Under the pieces are notes generated by a model. That model saw only the letters and a program-made list of their open reading frames with translations, ran no database searches and was not told where the DNA came from. From NCBI GenBank assembly GCA_013298765.1, contig JAAFJA010000001.1, positions 124,001-188,000 of the forward strand: DNA of 64,000 bases. The letters are read 5' to 3'. Made by a program: the position numbers and the translations under genes. Below, piece by piece: positions 38,004 through 47,460 of this stretch (position 1 is its first letter; every line of letters begins with the position of its first letter). Source of the DNA: Betaproteobacteria bacterium. Its GTDB lineage: Bacteria > Pseudomonadota > Gammaproteobacteria > Burkholderiales > Casimicrobiaceae.

Positions 38004-40151
38004 CTACATCTTAAGTGAATGAGCGAAAAACGCCAGCACATCGCTGCGCTCCTCGATGATTTTCGAGGTGGGCGTTCCTGCGCCGTGGCCGGCACTGGTT
38101 TGGATGCGGATGAGTTTCGGTGCGTTGCCGGTGTCAGTCGCCTGCAAGGTCGCCGCATATTTGAAGCTGTGCGCGGGCACGACGCGGTCATCATGATCGG
38201 CGGTCATGACGAGGATCGGCGGATACTTCACTCCACTTCGAATGTTGTGGAGCGGCGAGATCCGTTTCAAATGCGCGAAATCTTCGGCCTTGTCGGAGCT
38301 GCCGTATTCGTCAACCCACGCCCAACCGATCGTGAATTTATGGAATCGGAGCATGTCCATCACGCCCACCTCCGGTACTGCGGCACCGAACACGTCCGGG
38401 CGTTGATTCACCACGGCGCCAATGAGCAAGCCACCGTTCGACCCTCCGGTCACGCCAATCTTTTCCGGTTTGCTGTAGCCCGTCTTCGCGAGCCATTCAG
38501 CAACGGCGATGAAATCGTCGTACGCGTTTTGGCGTTTCGCGCCTTTCGCCGCATCGTGCCAAGCCTTGCCATATTCGCCACCACCACGAATCGCCGCTTC
38601 GACGAAAACGCCGCCCATGTCCATCCACGTCGCTGCGGTCACGCGAAACGACGGTGTGGTGGACACGCCGAAGCCGCCGTAAGCCGAAACGATCACGGGA
38701 TTGTTGCCATCGAGCTTGATGTCTTTTCGCTGCGCAATGAAGATCGGAACTTGGGTGCCGTCTTTACTCGTGACGAATGCCTGCTTGGTTTCGTACTTGG
38801 CGCTATCGAACGCGATCTTTGGTTTGCGGAAAACGCTGGACTGATTTTTTGCAACGTCGTAGCGAAAGATCGTGCTCGGCTCGGTCATGCTGGTGAAAGC
38901 GAAGAACGTCTCTGGATCACGCAACTTGCCGCCAAAGCCCCCAGCCGAACCCACGCCCGGTAGTGCCACTTCGCCTAGCGATTTACCGTCTAGCGAGAAG
39001 CGCTCCACCACGCTTCGCGCATCGCGCAAGTACTGCGCAACGATCACGCCACCCACGACACTTGCCGATTCGAGCGTTTGCTTTGATTCGGCGACGACTG
39101 TCTTCCAGTGTTTCTTGTCCGAGCGCGCGAGATCAATCTCGATCACGCGTCCAAGTGGCGCATCCAGATTGGTCTTCACCCAGACCGAATTTCCGCGCGA
39201 ACCAATCACTTCGTACGAGGCATCGAAATCGAGCGTCAGCGTGCGGAAATCATTGGCCTTCGGAATCGCCTTGCTGCCTTTGCCTGCTGGTGCCCAAAGC
39301 AAACCGTTCTTTCTCTCCGATCCGCGCCATACGAATAAAAAGTGGTGCTTGGCATCCTCAGCAACCGTGACAGCGAATCCCCATTCCTTTTGATCCTTGC
39401 GCTCATACACCAAGACGTCTTTCGACTGCGGTGTGCCCAGCTGGTGGTAATAGAGCTTCTGAAAATAGTTCTGACCGGTGAGCTTTTCGCCCGGCTTCGG
39501 CGCGTCGTAGGCACCATAGAAAAAGCCCTGTCCGTCCGCTGACCACTCAGCGCTTGAGAACTTCACCCACTGAATTCGATCCGGCAAATCCTTGCCTGAA
39601 TCGATGTCGCGAACACGAATCTCTGTCCAGTCGGATCCTGCAGAAGACAGGCCATACGCGAGACGTTTGCCATCGCGGCTCACGCTCGTGAAGGCGACTG
39701 AGACCGTACCGTCCTTCGAGAGCGTGTTTGGATCAAGCAACACGCGAGGCGCGGCGGTGAGGCTATCGGCAACGTAGTGCACGTATTGCTGCTGAAGCCC
39801 GTCGTTGCGCGACCAGAAGTAGCGTCCCCCCTCTTTCCACGGCGTGCTGTATTTTTCAAAGTTATAGAGCGCCGTGTAGCGCTGTTGAATATCTGCGCGC
39901 TTGGGCAATGCATCGAGATATTTACGAGTGACTTCGTTTTGCGCGACCACCCATGCCTTTGTTTCTGCGCTGTTGTCGTCTTCAAGCCATCGATACGGAT
40001 CGGCGACTTTTTCACCGTGATAGGTGTCGACATGTTCCACCTTGCGCGTGGTGGGATGAGAAATTTGCGCGGCGACTTGATGAGACATAGAAAACGTAGT
40101 CAGCACCGACGTGAGCGCTGAAATGAGCAGAGTTCGATTTGAGATTCGCAT
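38004..40151 (-). CDS. Prolyl oligopeptidase (S9A), exported
   Basis: 715 residues from ATG 40151 (MRISNRTLL), with a signal peptide ending near QVAAQ. An N-terminal seven-blade propeller (about 70-410) caps a C-terminal alpha/beta hydrolase: nucleophile Ser in GVTGGSNGGLLIG, Asp in MTADHDDRVVP, His in TSAGHGAGTP. Cleaves short peptides after proline in the periplasm. Full family length. Next to the secreted repeat protein, same strand, separated by 39 bases, possibly co-transcribed. Confidence 0.93.
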   Translation of the reverse strand: MRISNRTLLISALTSVLTTFSMSHQVAAQISHPTTRKVEHVDTYHGEKVADPYRWLEDDNSAETKAWVVAQNEVTRKYLDALPKRADIQQRYTALYNFEKYSTPWKEGGRYFWSRNDGLQQQYVHYVADSLTAAPRVLLDPNTLSKDGTVSVAFTSVSRDGKRLAYGLSSAGSDWTEIRVRDIDSGKDLPDRIQWVKFSSAEWSADGQGFFYGAYDAPKPGEKLTGQNYFQKLYYHQLGTPQSKDVLVYERKDQKEWGFAVTVAEDAKHHFLFVWRGSERKNGLLWAPAGKGSKAIPKANDFRTLTLDFDASYEVIGSRGNSVWVKTNLDAPLGRVIEIDLARSDKKHWKTVVAESKQTLESASVVGGVIVAQYLRDARSVVERFSLDGKSLGEVALPGVGSAGGFGGKLRDPETFFAFTSMTEPSTIFRYDVAKNQSSVFRKPKIAFDSAKYETKQAFVTSKDGTQVPIFIAQRKDIKLDGNNPVIVSAYGGFGVSTTPSFRVTAATWMDMGGVFVEAAIRGGGEYGKAWHDAAKGAKRQNAYDDFIAVAEWLAKTGYSKPEKIGVTGGSNGGLLIGAVVNQRPDVFGAAVPEVGVMDMLRFHKFTIGWAWVDEYGSSDKAEDFAHLKRISPLHNIRSGVKYPPILVMTADHDDRVVPAHSFKYAATLQATDTGNAPKLIRIQTSAGHGAGTPTSKIIEERSDVLAFFAHSLKM

Positions 40152-40257
40152 GACGGAATGCAACAAGAAGGGAGGGCGGGAGGATAACGCGCAAGCGGCT
40201 GAGAGCAAACGAGATTGAGACGGCTGACGCTTGCTGAACTAGCTTTTTTTCGCTAAT

Positions 40258-40338
40258 CCAAAGAAAGGCGGGGCTGAATAAACAAATTTATTAAGCTTGC
40301 TTATATATTCAAATTAGCACTAGCCCCAATTAAATCGG
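40258..40338. repeat. Two-stem intergenic element, copy at 40.3 kb
   Basis: Inner arms GGGGCT (40270-40275) and AGCCCC (40322-40327) pair; the second half TAGCCCC-AATTAAAT-CGG (40321-40338) is clear, the outer CC arm of the first half is weak. The AT-rich spacer has its own stems. Confidence 0.55.
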
Positions 40339-40354
40339 AACCACACTGCAAAAG

Positions 40355-41524
40355 CTACGTAGCGAGTTTGGTCAATCGACGCGCGGCCTCGTCAAGCGTT
40401 TCGTCCCGTTTTGCGAAGCAAAAGCGGAGGGTTTGTTGCTCTGTTGGCGACGAGTAAAAGGCGCTCACAGGAATCGGCGTCACGCCGAGCTCTGCGGTCA
40501 TCCACTCTGCACATTCGCGTTCACTCAAATCGCGCACCACGGGCACATCGGCATAGTTTGCACACACGAAGTAGCTGCCTTCACAGGGCAGCATACGAAG
40601 CGGCGTTGTCACCAGCGCAGCGACGAAGCGATCACGCTTTGCTTGGTAGAACTTCGGAAGGTCTCGATAGGGGGCGGGATCGAGCAAGTAGTTTGCGATG
40701 CCTTCCTGCATCACGCTATTCGCCGTGAAAACGGTGTACTGATGGACCTTACGGAATTCAGTGGTCAATTCGGCTGGGGCGCACACGGTGCCGATCTTCC
40801 ATCCGGTGACGTGAAATGTTTTTCCGAACGAAGAAATGACGAAACTGCGATCACGTAAGCGCGCGTCGCACACCGCGCTTAGGTGCGCTTGGTCGTCAAA
40901 CACCATGTGCTCATAGACCTCATCCGAGACGAGAAAGATGTCGCGGTTCTCGATCAAATCGGCAAGACGATTCCAGTGTTCACGCGACCACGCACGACCG
41001 CTCGGGTTGTGGGGTGTATTAACGACGATCGCACGGGTTTTGGCACTGATCGCACGCGAGATCGCATCGAAGTCTGGCTCAAACGTTCCGTGTTTCAAAT
41101 GAACTGGCACGGCCACGCCGCCTGCGAGTTCAATGTTTGGGATGTAGCTGTCGTAACAGGGTTCGAGCACGATCACCTCATCGCCTGAGCGCACGATCGC
41201 AAGCAGCGTTGAAAGAATCGCTTGGGTGGCGCCTGCGGTAATGGTGATTTCGCTCGTCGCGTCGTAGCGAACACCGTGGATCGTCTCAAATTTCGCGCTG
41301 ACACGTTCACGCAATCGCGGATTTCCGATCATCAGTGGGTACTGATTGTGACCGCTTTTCATCGCCGCTGTTACCGCATCAATGAGCCTCGGATCGCAAT
41401 CGAAATCAGGAAATCCTTGCCCCAAATTCACCGCCTGATGTTTCGTTGCGAGCGCAGACATCACAGAGAAAATCGTGGTGCCGACCTTCGGCAGCTTGCT
41501 TTGTATGACAATCGAGTTCATCAA
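40355..41524 (-). CDS. PLP-dependent aminotransferase, YbdL/methionine aminotransferase-like
   Basis: 389 residues. NLGQGFPDFDCDP, NQYPLMIGNPRLRERV, NTPHNPSGRAWS, SDEVYEHMVFD and the Schiff-base lysine in ISSFGKTFHVTGWKIG are present; the C-terminal Arg is in TLRFCFAKRD. The GQGFPDF type matches the kynurenine/methionine aminotransferase group that salvages methionine from ketomethylthiobutyrate. ATG 41524 or 41521. Monocistronic, divergent from the next gene. Confidence 0.88.
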   Translation of the reverse strand: MMNSIVIQSKLPKVGTTIFSVMSALATKHQAVNLGQGFPDFDCDPRLIDAVTAAMKSGHNQYPLMIGNPRLRERVSAKFETIHGVRYDATSEITITAGATQAILSTLLAIVRSGDEVIVLEPCYDSYIPNIELAGGVAVPVHLKHGTFEPDFDAISRAISAKTRAIVVNTPHNPSGRAWSREHWNRLADLIENRDIFLVSDEVYEHMVFDDQAHLSAVCDARLRDRSFVISSFGKTFHVTGWKIGTVCAPAELTTEFRKVHQYTVFTANSVMQEGIANYLLDPAPYRDLPKFYQAKRDRFVAALVTTPLRMLPCEGSYFVCANYADVPVVRDLSERECAEWMTAELGVTPIPVSAFYSSPTEQQTLRFCFAKRDETLDEAARRLTKLAT

Positions 41525-41568
41525 CCGATTTTAGGGAAGCGCTGAGCCAATCACTCGGGACGCAAAAC

Positions 41569-41937
41569 GTGATTCTTCTGGACAGCATTGCAGAAATCTC
41601 GCCGGCGATGAAGGGAGCGCTCGTCGTTTCCGGCTCGCATGGCGGCGTGAGTGCAGCGCGCTTCGCGCTCGCTCAAGCGCCCGCGTTCGTTGTGTTTAAT
41701 GATGCGGGCGTGGGTCTCGATCGGGCAGGCATCGCGGGGCTCGCGTTGCTTGATGCGAGCGGTATCGCGGCCGCGACGGTGTCACACGAGAGCGCTCGCA
41801 TCGGCGAGGCATCGAGCACGCTGCGCGACGGCGTTTTCACACACGTAAACGCTTGCGCGCTCGCTTTAGGCGTATCCGTGGGCGAGCGCTGTGAAGCAGT
41901 ACTCTCGCGGCTTGAAGCCGCAAGTCAAACGAATTAG
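41569..41937 (+). CDS. Small conserved-looking protein of unknown function
   Basis: 122 residues from a GTG at 41569. The sequence is orderly: LVVSGSHGGVSAARFAL, VFNDAGVGLDRAGIAGLALLDASGIAA, and VSHESARIGEAS. This alternation of beta strands and Gly-rich turns suggests a small Rossmann-like or flavodoxin-like domain; similar short proteins exist in other proteobacteria, but I know no function. It overlaps the last codons of the convergent M3 peptidase gene by 4 bases. Confidence 0.65.
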   Translation: MILLDSIAEISPAMKGALVVSGSHGGVSAARFALAQAPAFVVFNDAGVGLDRAGIAGLALLDASGIAAATVSHESARIGEASSTLRDGVFTHVNACALALGVSVGERCEAVLSRLEAASQTN

Positions 41938-43991
41938 GCTTCGATCAAGCCACGCTTTTTGAGCATCGGCTCAACGCTCGCGTCACGGCCACGAAACGCG
42001 CGATACCCGTCTGCGGGCTCGATAGAGTCGCCCGCTGAGTAAACGAAATCGTGAAGTCGTTTTGCAGTCGCAGCGTCGAAAGAATTCCCCGCCTCCAAAA
42101 AGGCATCGAAGGCATCGGCATCAAGCACCTCGGCCCACATGTACACGTAATAGCCCGCCGCGTACGAATCACCAGAGAATAAATGACGGAAGTGCGGCAG
42201 GCGATGCATCATCTTGCCGCGCGCAGGCATGCCTAGGCGGGTGAGCTCGTCGCGCTCGAAATCAACGAGATCAAAACTTTCGTAGGTCTCACGCTCGTGC
42301 ACCGCCAGATCAACCAGCGCCGATGAGGTGTACTCCACCGTTTCGTACGCTTTGTTGAAGTTCGCGGCAGCACGAATGCGCTCAATCAAGCTGGCTGGAA
42401 TCGGCTCGTGGGTCTGATAGTGACGCGCGTATTCCGTCAACACACTTTCTTCCAGCGCCCAGTGTTCGTAGAGCTGCGAAGGGAGTTCAACGTAGTCTTG
42501 CAGCACATTCGTCCCCGAGAGCTTTTCGTAGCTCACATTCGAAAGAAGTGCGTGCAAGCCGTGACCAAATTCGTGGAACAAAGTACGAACGTCATCGAAG
42601 GTAAGCAGCGCAGGCTGACCTTCTGGCGGCTTCGAGAAATTATTGTGATTGCCAACGATGGGAATCACTGCGCCAGACGCGGTATTTTTCGTCTGCGACC
42701 GATACGCGCTCATCCATGCGCCGCCCTGCTTCGTCGGACGAGCAAAGTTGTCGGAGATGAAAATACCAACGAGCGCATCGCCGCGCTTCACCTCAAACAA
42801 ACGCGCATCGGGGTGATAGAGCGACAGCCCATTCTTCTCTTCAAAGGATAGACCGAAGAGCTTTTCGGCGACGCCAAACATCGCACGAATCATCGCGTTC
42901 AGTTCGAAGTAGGGCTTTACCTCAGCGTCATCCAGATCGAAGCGTGCCTTATGCACTTTCTCCGCATAAAAACGCCAATCCCATTTCGCAAGCGGCTCGG
43001 CTTGTCCGTGACTCATGCGCATCGCATCAAGCGCAGCCTCATCGTCATTCATTTTCGCCGCTGCGGGAACCCACGCTTTCATCAAAAGCTCGCGTGCCGC
43101 CGCTGGCGTTTTCGCCATACGATCAACCAGCGCGTAGTCAGCAAACGTTTTGTAGCCGTGCAGTTTGGCCTGCTCGGCGCGCAGCTTCAATATCTCAACG
43201 GCGAGCGCGCGGTTGTCGCTCGCGCCTTCATGCGTGCCTCGTGAAATCAGCGCATTGAACGCCTGCTCCCGCAAATCGCGCCGCTCGGAGAACGTCAAAA
43301 ATGGCACGACTGACGAGCGCGAAAGCGTAATCGCTGCGCCTCCCGGCTTACCGCGCTCCGCAGCCGCCGCCTTTGCGGCATCTCGCTGCGACGCCGAAAG
43401 TCCGGCGAAGTCTGAGTCCTTAGACAGCCACAGCGCCCAGTCGGATTCGTCTTTCAGCACGTTTTGCGCGAACTGCGTCGTGAGTTCAGCCAATTTGGCG
43501 ACGTTCGCCGCGTAGCGATCGCGGGATTCGGCGGCAATCTTCGCGCCTTGGCGGACAAAGTCAAAGTGAATTCGATTCAGAAGCCGCGAATCCTCGCGCG
43601 AGAGCGACTTCGCTTCAGGCGAGTGCTTCACGACATCAATTCGAGCAAACAGCGCCGCGTTCATGTAGATCGCCGATTCGTGCGCCGCAATTTTCGGCAC
43701 GAGTGCGAGCTCGACCTTCTGCAACTCGGGATTCGTTTCCGCTGCCGTCAAATTGCCAAACATGTCGTTGAGACGATTGAACAGCCAACCGGCGCGGTCA
43801 AATGCGACGATGGTGTTGGCGAAGCTTGGCACCGCTGTGCTCTGCTCTATCGCGCGGAGTTCAGCGATGTGCTGAGCGAAGGCTTGCTCAAAGGCAGGGG
43901 CGTAGTGTTCCGGCCTAGTTTCAGCAAACGGGGGTAGCCCGTACGGCGTGCTCCATGCGCGAAGTAGCGGATTAGCGTCTGGGGTGGACAT
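41934..43991 (-). CDS. M3-family zinc peptidase (Dcp/oligopeptidase A type)
   Basis: 685 residues from ATG 43991 (MSTPDANPLLRAW). The zinc motif is HEFGHGLH with a downstream Glu in LPSQLYEHWALEE. The GGAWMSAYRSQ and FRGRDASVEPMLKKRGL segments favour the peptidyl-dipeptidase Dcp side of the family over oligopeptidase A. No signal peptide, so it degrades short peptides in the cytoplasm. Monocistronic. Confidence 0.9.
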   Translation of the reverse strand: MSTPDANPLLRAWSTPYGLPPFAETRPEHYAPAFEQAFAQHIAELRAIEQSTAVPSFANTIVAFDRAGWLFNRLNDMFGNLTAAETNPELQKVELALVPKIAAHESAIYMNAALFARIDVVKHSPEAKSLSREDSRLLNRIHFDFVRQGAKIAAESRDRYAANVAKLAELTTQFAQNVLKDESDWALWLSKDSDFAGLSASQRDAAKAAAAERGKPGGAAITLSRSSVVPFLTFSERRDLREQAFNALISRGTHEGASDNRALAVEILKLRAEQAKLHGYKTFADYALVDRMAKTPAAARELLMKAWVPAAAKMNDDEAALDAMRMSHGQAEPLAKWDWRFYAEKVHKARFDLDDAEVKPYFELNAMIRAMFGVAEKLFGLSFEEKNGLSLYHPDARLFEVKRGDALVGIFISDNFARPTKQGGAWMSAYRSQTKNTASGAVIPIVGNHNNFSKPPEGQPALLTFDDVRTLFHEFGHGLHALLSNVSYEKLSGTNVLQDYVELPSQLYEHWALEESVLTEYARHYQTHEPIPASLIERIRAAANFNKAYETVEYTSSALVDLAVHERETYESFDLVDFERDELTRLGMPARGKMMHRLPHFRHLFSGDSYAAGYYVYMWAEVLDADAFDAFLEAGNSFDAATAKRLHDFVYSAGDSIEPADGYRAFRGRDASVEPMLKKRGLIEA

Positions 43992-44120
43992 GCATTGCAG
44001 GCTCACGAGTTAAAAGAAAAACTCGATTAAGCATTAGTTCGACAGGACCGGGATTTTCTCTGAATTCGGCGGACTTAGTTTGAGATAGAACCAGCAGAAA
44101 TACTTCTACAAATCTCGTGA

Positions 44121-44206
44121 ATCGCATATTTAATTGGGCCGTGAAACAATTAAACACGCATTCCGACAATAGTGGTTATGTCGACTAATCCCCAAATCAA
44201 TAACGC
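44121..44206. repeat. Degenerate two-stem intergenic element at 44.1 kb
   Basis: ATCGCATATTTAATTGGGCC (44121-44140) is a half-site; CTAATCCCCAAATCAATAAC (from 44185) is a weak inverse partner. Both lie in the ~220-base gap between two minus-strand genes, which holds nothing else recognised. Confidence 0.4.
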
Positions 44207-44213
44207 TTTTCTA

Positions 44214-44774
44214 CTATGTGTTAGCAGCGCTCCGACCTTTTTGCCAAAGTACATCGCTGCCGCCCTGGGCTCGGTTTAATACCCGCGCCAAAACAAAAGC
44301 CATGTCGCTTAGTCGATTGAGATAGACGCGCGAATGCTCCGATATCTTCTCGCTTTGCGCGGTCAACACGAGCGAGCGTTCCGCGCGGCGGCACACCGTC
44401 CGCACCAGGTGTGCGTAGGCCGCAGCGCGTGAGCCGCCCGGCAGGATGAAGTCTTTAAGCATCGGCAGATCGGCATTGAGTGATTCGGTAAGCGCTTCGA
44501 GTCGCGCGATGTGAGCGTCTTTAATGGCGAAATAGCCCGGGATTGAGAGCTCACCGCCCAGATCGAACAGGTCATGCTGCACGTCGGTGAGCGCTTCTTG
44601 AAATTGCGCAGGCAGCGCCTCAGTAAGCAAAAGCCCGACCACGCAGTTCAGTTCGTCGACATCGCCCATTGCCGCCACGCGCGGATGCCCCTTGGGCACA
44701 CGCGAGCCATCGCCTAGGCCTGTCATACCGGCGTCGCCCGTTTTCGTTGTAATCTTGGATAAACGATGACCCAT
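44214..44774 (-). CDS. Cob(I)alamin adenosyltransferase, PduO type
   Basis: 186 residues from ATG 44774 (MGHRLSKITTKTGDAGMTGL). The ATP-binding TKTGDAGMTGLGDGSRVPK motif, HPRVAAMGDVDELN and the RTVCRRAERSLV helix are the PduO signatures. It adenosylates reduced cobalamin for B12-dependent enzymes. A longer frame starting at 45131 is antisense to the hydratase gene and was rejected. Divergent from that gene with only ~16 bases between starts. Confidence 0.93.
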   Translation of the reverse strand: MGHRLSKITTKTGDAGMTGLGDGSRVPKGHPRVAAMGDVDELNCVVGLLLTEALPAQFQEALTDVQHDLFDLGGELSIPGYFAIKDAHIARLEALTESLNADLPMLKDFILPGGSRAAAYAHLVRTVCRRAERSLVLTAQSEKISEHSRVYLNRLSDMAFVLARVLNRAQGGSDVLWQKGRSAANT

Positions 44775-44790
44775 ATGGAGCGCGACTATC

Positions 44791-45597
44791 TTGATCAATG
44801 AAGTGAGAAGTCTAGACGAGCGGCTGGTACTTCTTGAGGCGCACGAGGGCATCGCAACGGTTACGCTCAATAGTCCGGCCAACTTCAATGCGCTGTCGTC
44901 GGCGATGATCGCTGCGCTGCAGAGCACGTTCGATGAACTGGCGGATCGGGCCGATGTGCGCGTTGTGATCCTTGCCGCGCAAGGCCGAGCGTTCTGCGCA
45001 GGCCACGATTTGCGCGAGATGCGCAGCCATGATGCGAAAGCGTGGCACGAAGCGCTATTCACGCGTTGCTCAACTCTCATGCGAACCATCGATGCGTTGC
45101 CGCAGCCGGTTATCGCGCGCGTGCAGGGCATCGCGACCGCAGCTGGCTGTCAGCTAGTCGCCACCTGTGATCTTGCCGTCGCGAGCGAGGATGCGACCTT
45201 TGCGACCAGCGGAATCAATTTAGGGCTTTTTTGTTCGACTCCCGCTGTCGCGCTTACCCGCGTCATCGGTCAAAAGCCTGCGGCGGAAATGCTATTTACA
45301 GGTGAGTTTCTTGATGCGCGGCGAGCGGCGAGCCTTGGGCTTGTCAATCGCGAGGTTCCTGCGCAGTCGCTAGTTCAGGAGACTCAACACTTGGCAGCGC
45401 GAATCGCCGCGCAATCCGGTCAGGCGCTTCGCTCCGGCAAAGCACTTCTGCGAAAACTAAGGCGCAGCGCTGCGCTCGAGGGCGACTACAAAGCGAGCGT
45501 CACGATCATGGCGGCGGACATGCAAACCCGCGATGCCAAGGCGGGTATCGACGCGTTCTTGATGAAAAAGGCTCGCCCGCATTGGGAGCATTGCTGA
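44791..45597 (+). CDS. Enoyl-CoA hydratase/isomerase family protein
   Basis: 268 residues from TTG 44791 (GTG 44803 possible). Crotonase fold with oxyanion-hole segments GRAFCAGHDLREM and QGIATAAGCQLVATCDLAV. The usual catalytic Glu positions are not both obvious (AAGCQL in place of GGGCE; SGINLGLFCSTP), as in ECHDC3-like members, so the reaction may not be simple hydration. Substrate unknown. Confidence 0.85.
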   Translation: MINEVRSLDERLVLLEAHEGIATVTLNSPANFNALSSAMIAALQSTFDELADRADVRVVILAAQGRAFCAGHDLREMRSHDAKAWHEALFTRCSTLMRTIDALPQPVIARVQGIATAAGCQLVATCDLAVASEDATFATSGINLGLFCSTPAVALTRVIGQKPAAEMLFTGEFLDARRAASLGLVNREVPAQSLVQETQHLAARIAAQSGQALRSGKALLRKLRRSAALEGDYKASVTIMAADMQTRDAKAGIDAFLMKKARPHWEHC

Positions 45598-45670
45598 TGT
45601 CTGAGCGGGCCGACACACCTATGATTAATAACGCGTTGCGCGAGCGCCCGCCCATCACAGAGTTGAGCTA

Positions 45671-46012
45671 ATGAGTTTTTTGACACCCACCCCGACGCCG
45701 CCCGAAGATAGCTGGGACACGCTGCGTGAATGGCGAATGCAGCCGTTCTTCGCGCGCTACAAAATCGGGCTAGCGGTGATGCTGCGGCTAATGACGCTTG
45801 TTGTCGGAATTGCGGGGATCGCGCTCTTTATCGCCGAGCCCTCACAGAAATCAGCGCTGCTCGCGTTTTCTTTGTGGCTTATCGCCGTTCCGCTCGGCGC
45901 ATTGGGTTACGTTCGCAAGATGGATCGAATGGCAGCGAATATTCCGGTGAGCCCGGCGTCCAAAAATCCAACCACGACTGTGGATATTCGCCGAGAAACG
46001 AAAGTCGACTGA
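45671..46012 (+). CDS. Small inner-membrane protein, unknown
   Basis: 113 residues with two membrane helices (about 33-55 and 62-80), a Pro-rich N-terminus and a polar C-terminal tail. No family recognised. Follows the hydratase gene after 73 bases and converges on gtrA. Confidence 0.6.
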   Translation: MSFLTPTPTPPEDSWDTLREWRMQPFFARYKIGLAVMLRLMTLVVGIAGIALFIAEPSQKSALLAFSLWLIAVPLGALGYVRKMDRMAANIPVSPASKNPTTTVDIRRETKVD

Positions 46013-46025
46013 CACCCCAGCCGTT

Positions 46026-46442
46026 TCAGGTTGGCGGTTCGCCGCGCCGGTGCAAAAGTCGTCGCGCTGCAAAAAAGTTGTAGCTAAAACCGATTGCCGC
46101 GCCGATGCACACGCTCACCACAACCGCCCACGTTGACCGCCCCAGAAAGCTGATAGCAACGGTTGAGGCGAGAAAATTGAGTGCGGAGCCAACGGACTGC
46201 GCAACGACATAGCGAAACCAGTCCACGAAGCTTGCCGAGTGATTTATTTCGAAAGTGAAGGCGCGATTGAACGCATAGGTCGTTGTGATTCCGATCAGGA
46301 GCGCAATGGCTCGGGCGAGCAGCGTGGGCACACCCCACGTCACCAAAATCAACATCGCAGCGGTATCGAGCGCGAGCGCAATGACCGCGCCGATCAAATA
46401 TCTGCCCGCTTGATTGGCTGTTTCTTTCATCGGAAGTGGCAC
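46026..46442 (-). CDS. GtrA-family membrane protein
   Basis: 138 residues, four membrane helices. RYLIGAVIALALDTAAMLIL, ITTTYAFNRAFTF and the final YNFFAARRLLHRR fit the GtrA family, which is thought to flip or transfer polyprenyl-linked sugars for surface glycans. No glycosyltransferase partner is adjacent; ArnT-like (19.8 kb) and DprE-like (52 kb) genes are elsewhere in the window. Confidence 0.88.
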   Translation of the reverse strand: MPLPMKETANQAGRYLIGAVIALALDTAAMLILVTWGVPTLLARAIALLIGITTTYAFNRAFTFEINHSASFVDWFRYVVAQSVGSALNFLASTVAISFLGRSTWAVVVSVCIGAAIGFSYNFFAARRLLHRRGEPPT

Positions 46443-46624
46443 GGGCTACGCGTAGACATCTGTGGGCGTCGAGCGTATCAGAGCGCAGGAAGTGGATTTC
46501 AAACGTCGGCCTTTAGAGCCACGGCTCAACGCAGGCTGTGAAAAATTTGCGGGTGCTGCATTCTTGCGTTGCGACCTGGAAACTTCGGTTTTGCGCCATG
46601 CACCCCGATCCGCAGTACCGAGGC

Positions 46625-46638
46625 TTACGTTAACGTAA
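46625..46638 (+). promoter_or_regulatory. Perfect ACGT palindrome upstream of etfBA
   Basis: TTACGTTAACGTAA, a perfect 14-base palindrome, lies 71 bases before the etfB start. The ACGT-N2-ACGT layout resembles operators of MerR-type LiuR and related regulators of branched-chain and fatty-acid oxidation. The remainder of the gap 46443-46708 holds nothing else recognised. Confidence 0.5.
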
Positions 46639-46708
46639 ACTTCGGGCCGAATTCAGCATCGTTGATTCGGTGCTCGCATTGAGAAAACTACCCGCCTTTG
46701 GAGACATT

Positions 46709-47458
46709 GTGAAAGTCTTGGTTCCTGTTAAGCGCGTTGTGGATTACAACGTAAAAGTCCGCGTGAAGGCCGATAACTCCGGCGTCGACATCGCCAACGT
46801 GAAAATGTCGATGAACCCGTTCTGCGAGATCGCCGTCGAAGAAGCGGTTCGCCTGAAGGAGAAAGGCGCTGCTACCGAAATCGTCGCCGTGTCTGCCGGC
46901 GTCACGCAATGTCAGGAAACGCTTCGCAACGCGATGGCGATCGGCGCTGACCGCGGCATATTGATCGAAACCGATGCAGAACTGCAGCCGCTCGCTGTGG
47001 CAAAACTTCTCAAAGCGATTGTCGACAAGGAACAGCCACAGCTCGTCATCCTCGGGAAGCAAGCCATCGACGACGATTCCAACCAAACAGGTCAGATGCT
47101 TGCCGCCCTATTAAATTGGGGCCAGGCGACGTTTGCGTCAAAAGTCGAGATTGAAGGCGGCGCCGCCAAAGTTACGTGCGAAGTGGACGGCGGTCTGGAA
47201 ACTGTGTTGATCAAGCTCCCAGCGATCATTACCACCGACCTGCGCTTGAACGAGCCACGCTACGCGACGCTTCCGAACATTATGAAGGCGAAGAAAAAGC
47301 AGCTCGATATTGTGAAGCCAGCAGACTTAGGCGTTGATGTCACGCCCCGCTTGACTACGCTTAAAGTCGAAGAGCCGCCAAAGCGCAAAGGCGGCGTCAA
47401 AGTGGCCGATGTGGCCGCCCTCATCGACAAACTCAAAAACGAAGCGAAGGTGATCTAA
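46709..47458 (+). CDS. etfB: Electron transfer flavoprotein beta subunit
   Basis: 249 residues from GTG 46709, with SD GGAGA 4 bases upstream; this gives the standard length and [14 protein letters not shown] start. [31 protein letters not shown] and the [12 protein letters not shown] signature are present. Takes electrons from acyl-CoA dehydrogenases and passes them to ETF-ubiquinone oxidoreductase. The alpha-subunit gene starts 2 bases after its stop. Confidence 0.97.
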   Translation: MKVLVPVKRVVDYNVKVRVKADNSGVDIANVKMSMNPFCEIAVEEAVRLKEKGAATEIVAVSAGVTQCQETLRNAMAIGADRGILIETDAELQPLAVAKLLKAIVDKEQPQLVILGKQAIDDDSNQTGQMLAALLNWGQATFASKVEIEGGAAKVTCEVDGGLETVLIKLPAIITTDLRLNEPRYATLPNIMKAKKKQLDIVKPADLGVDVTPRLTTLKVEEPPKRKGGVKVADVAALIDKLKNEAKVI

Positions 47459-47460
47459 CC

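Noticed and set aside
38019-38963. 314-codon open frame antisense to the prolyl oligopeptidase gene
   Set aside because: Shadow of a complete S9 peptidase; no recognisable product.
44775-45131. N-terminal extension of the cobalamin adenosyltransferase frame
   Set aside because: It is antisense to the enoyl-CoA hydratase gene and the extra 119 residues have no resemblance to the PduO family.
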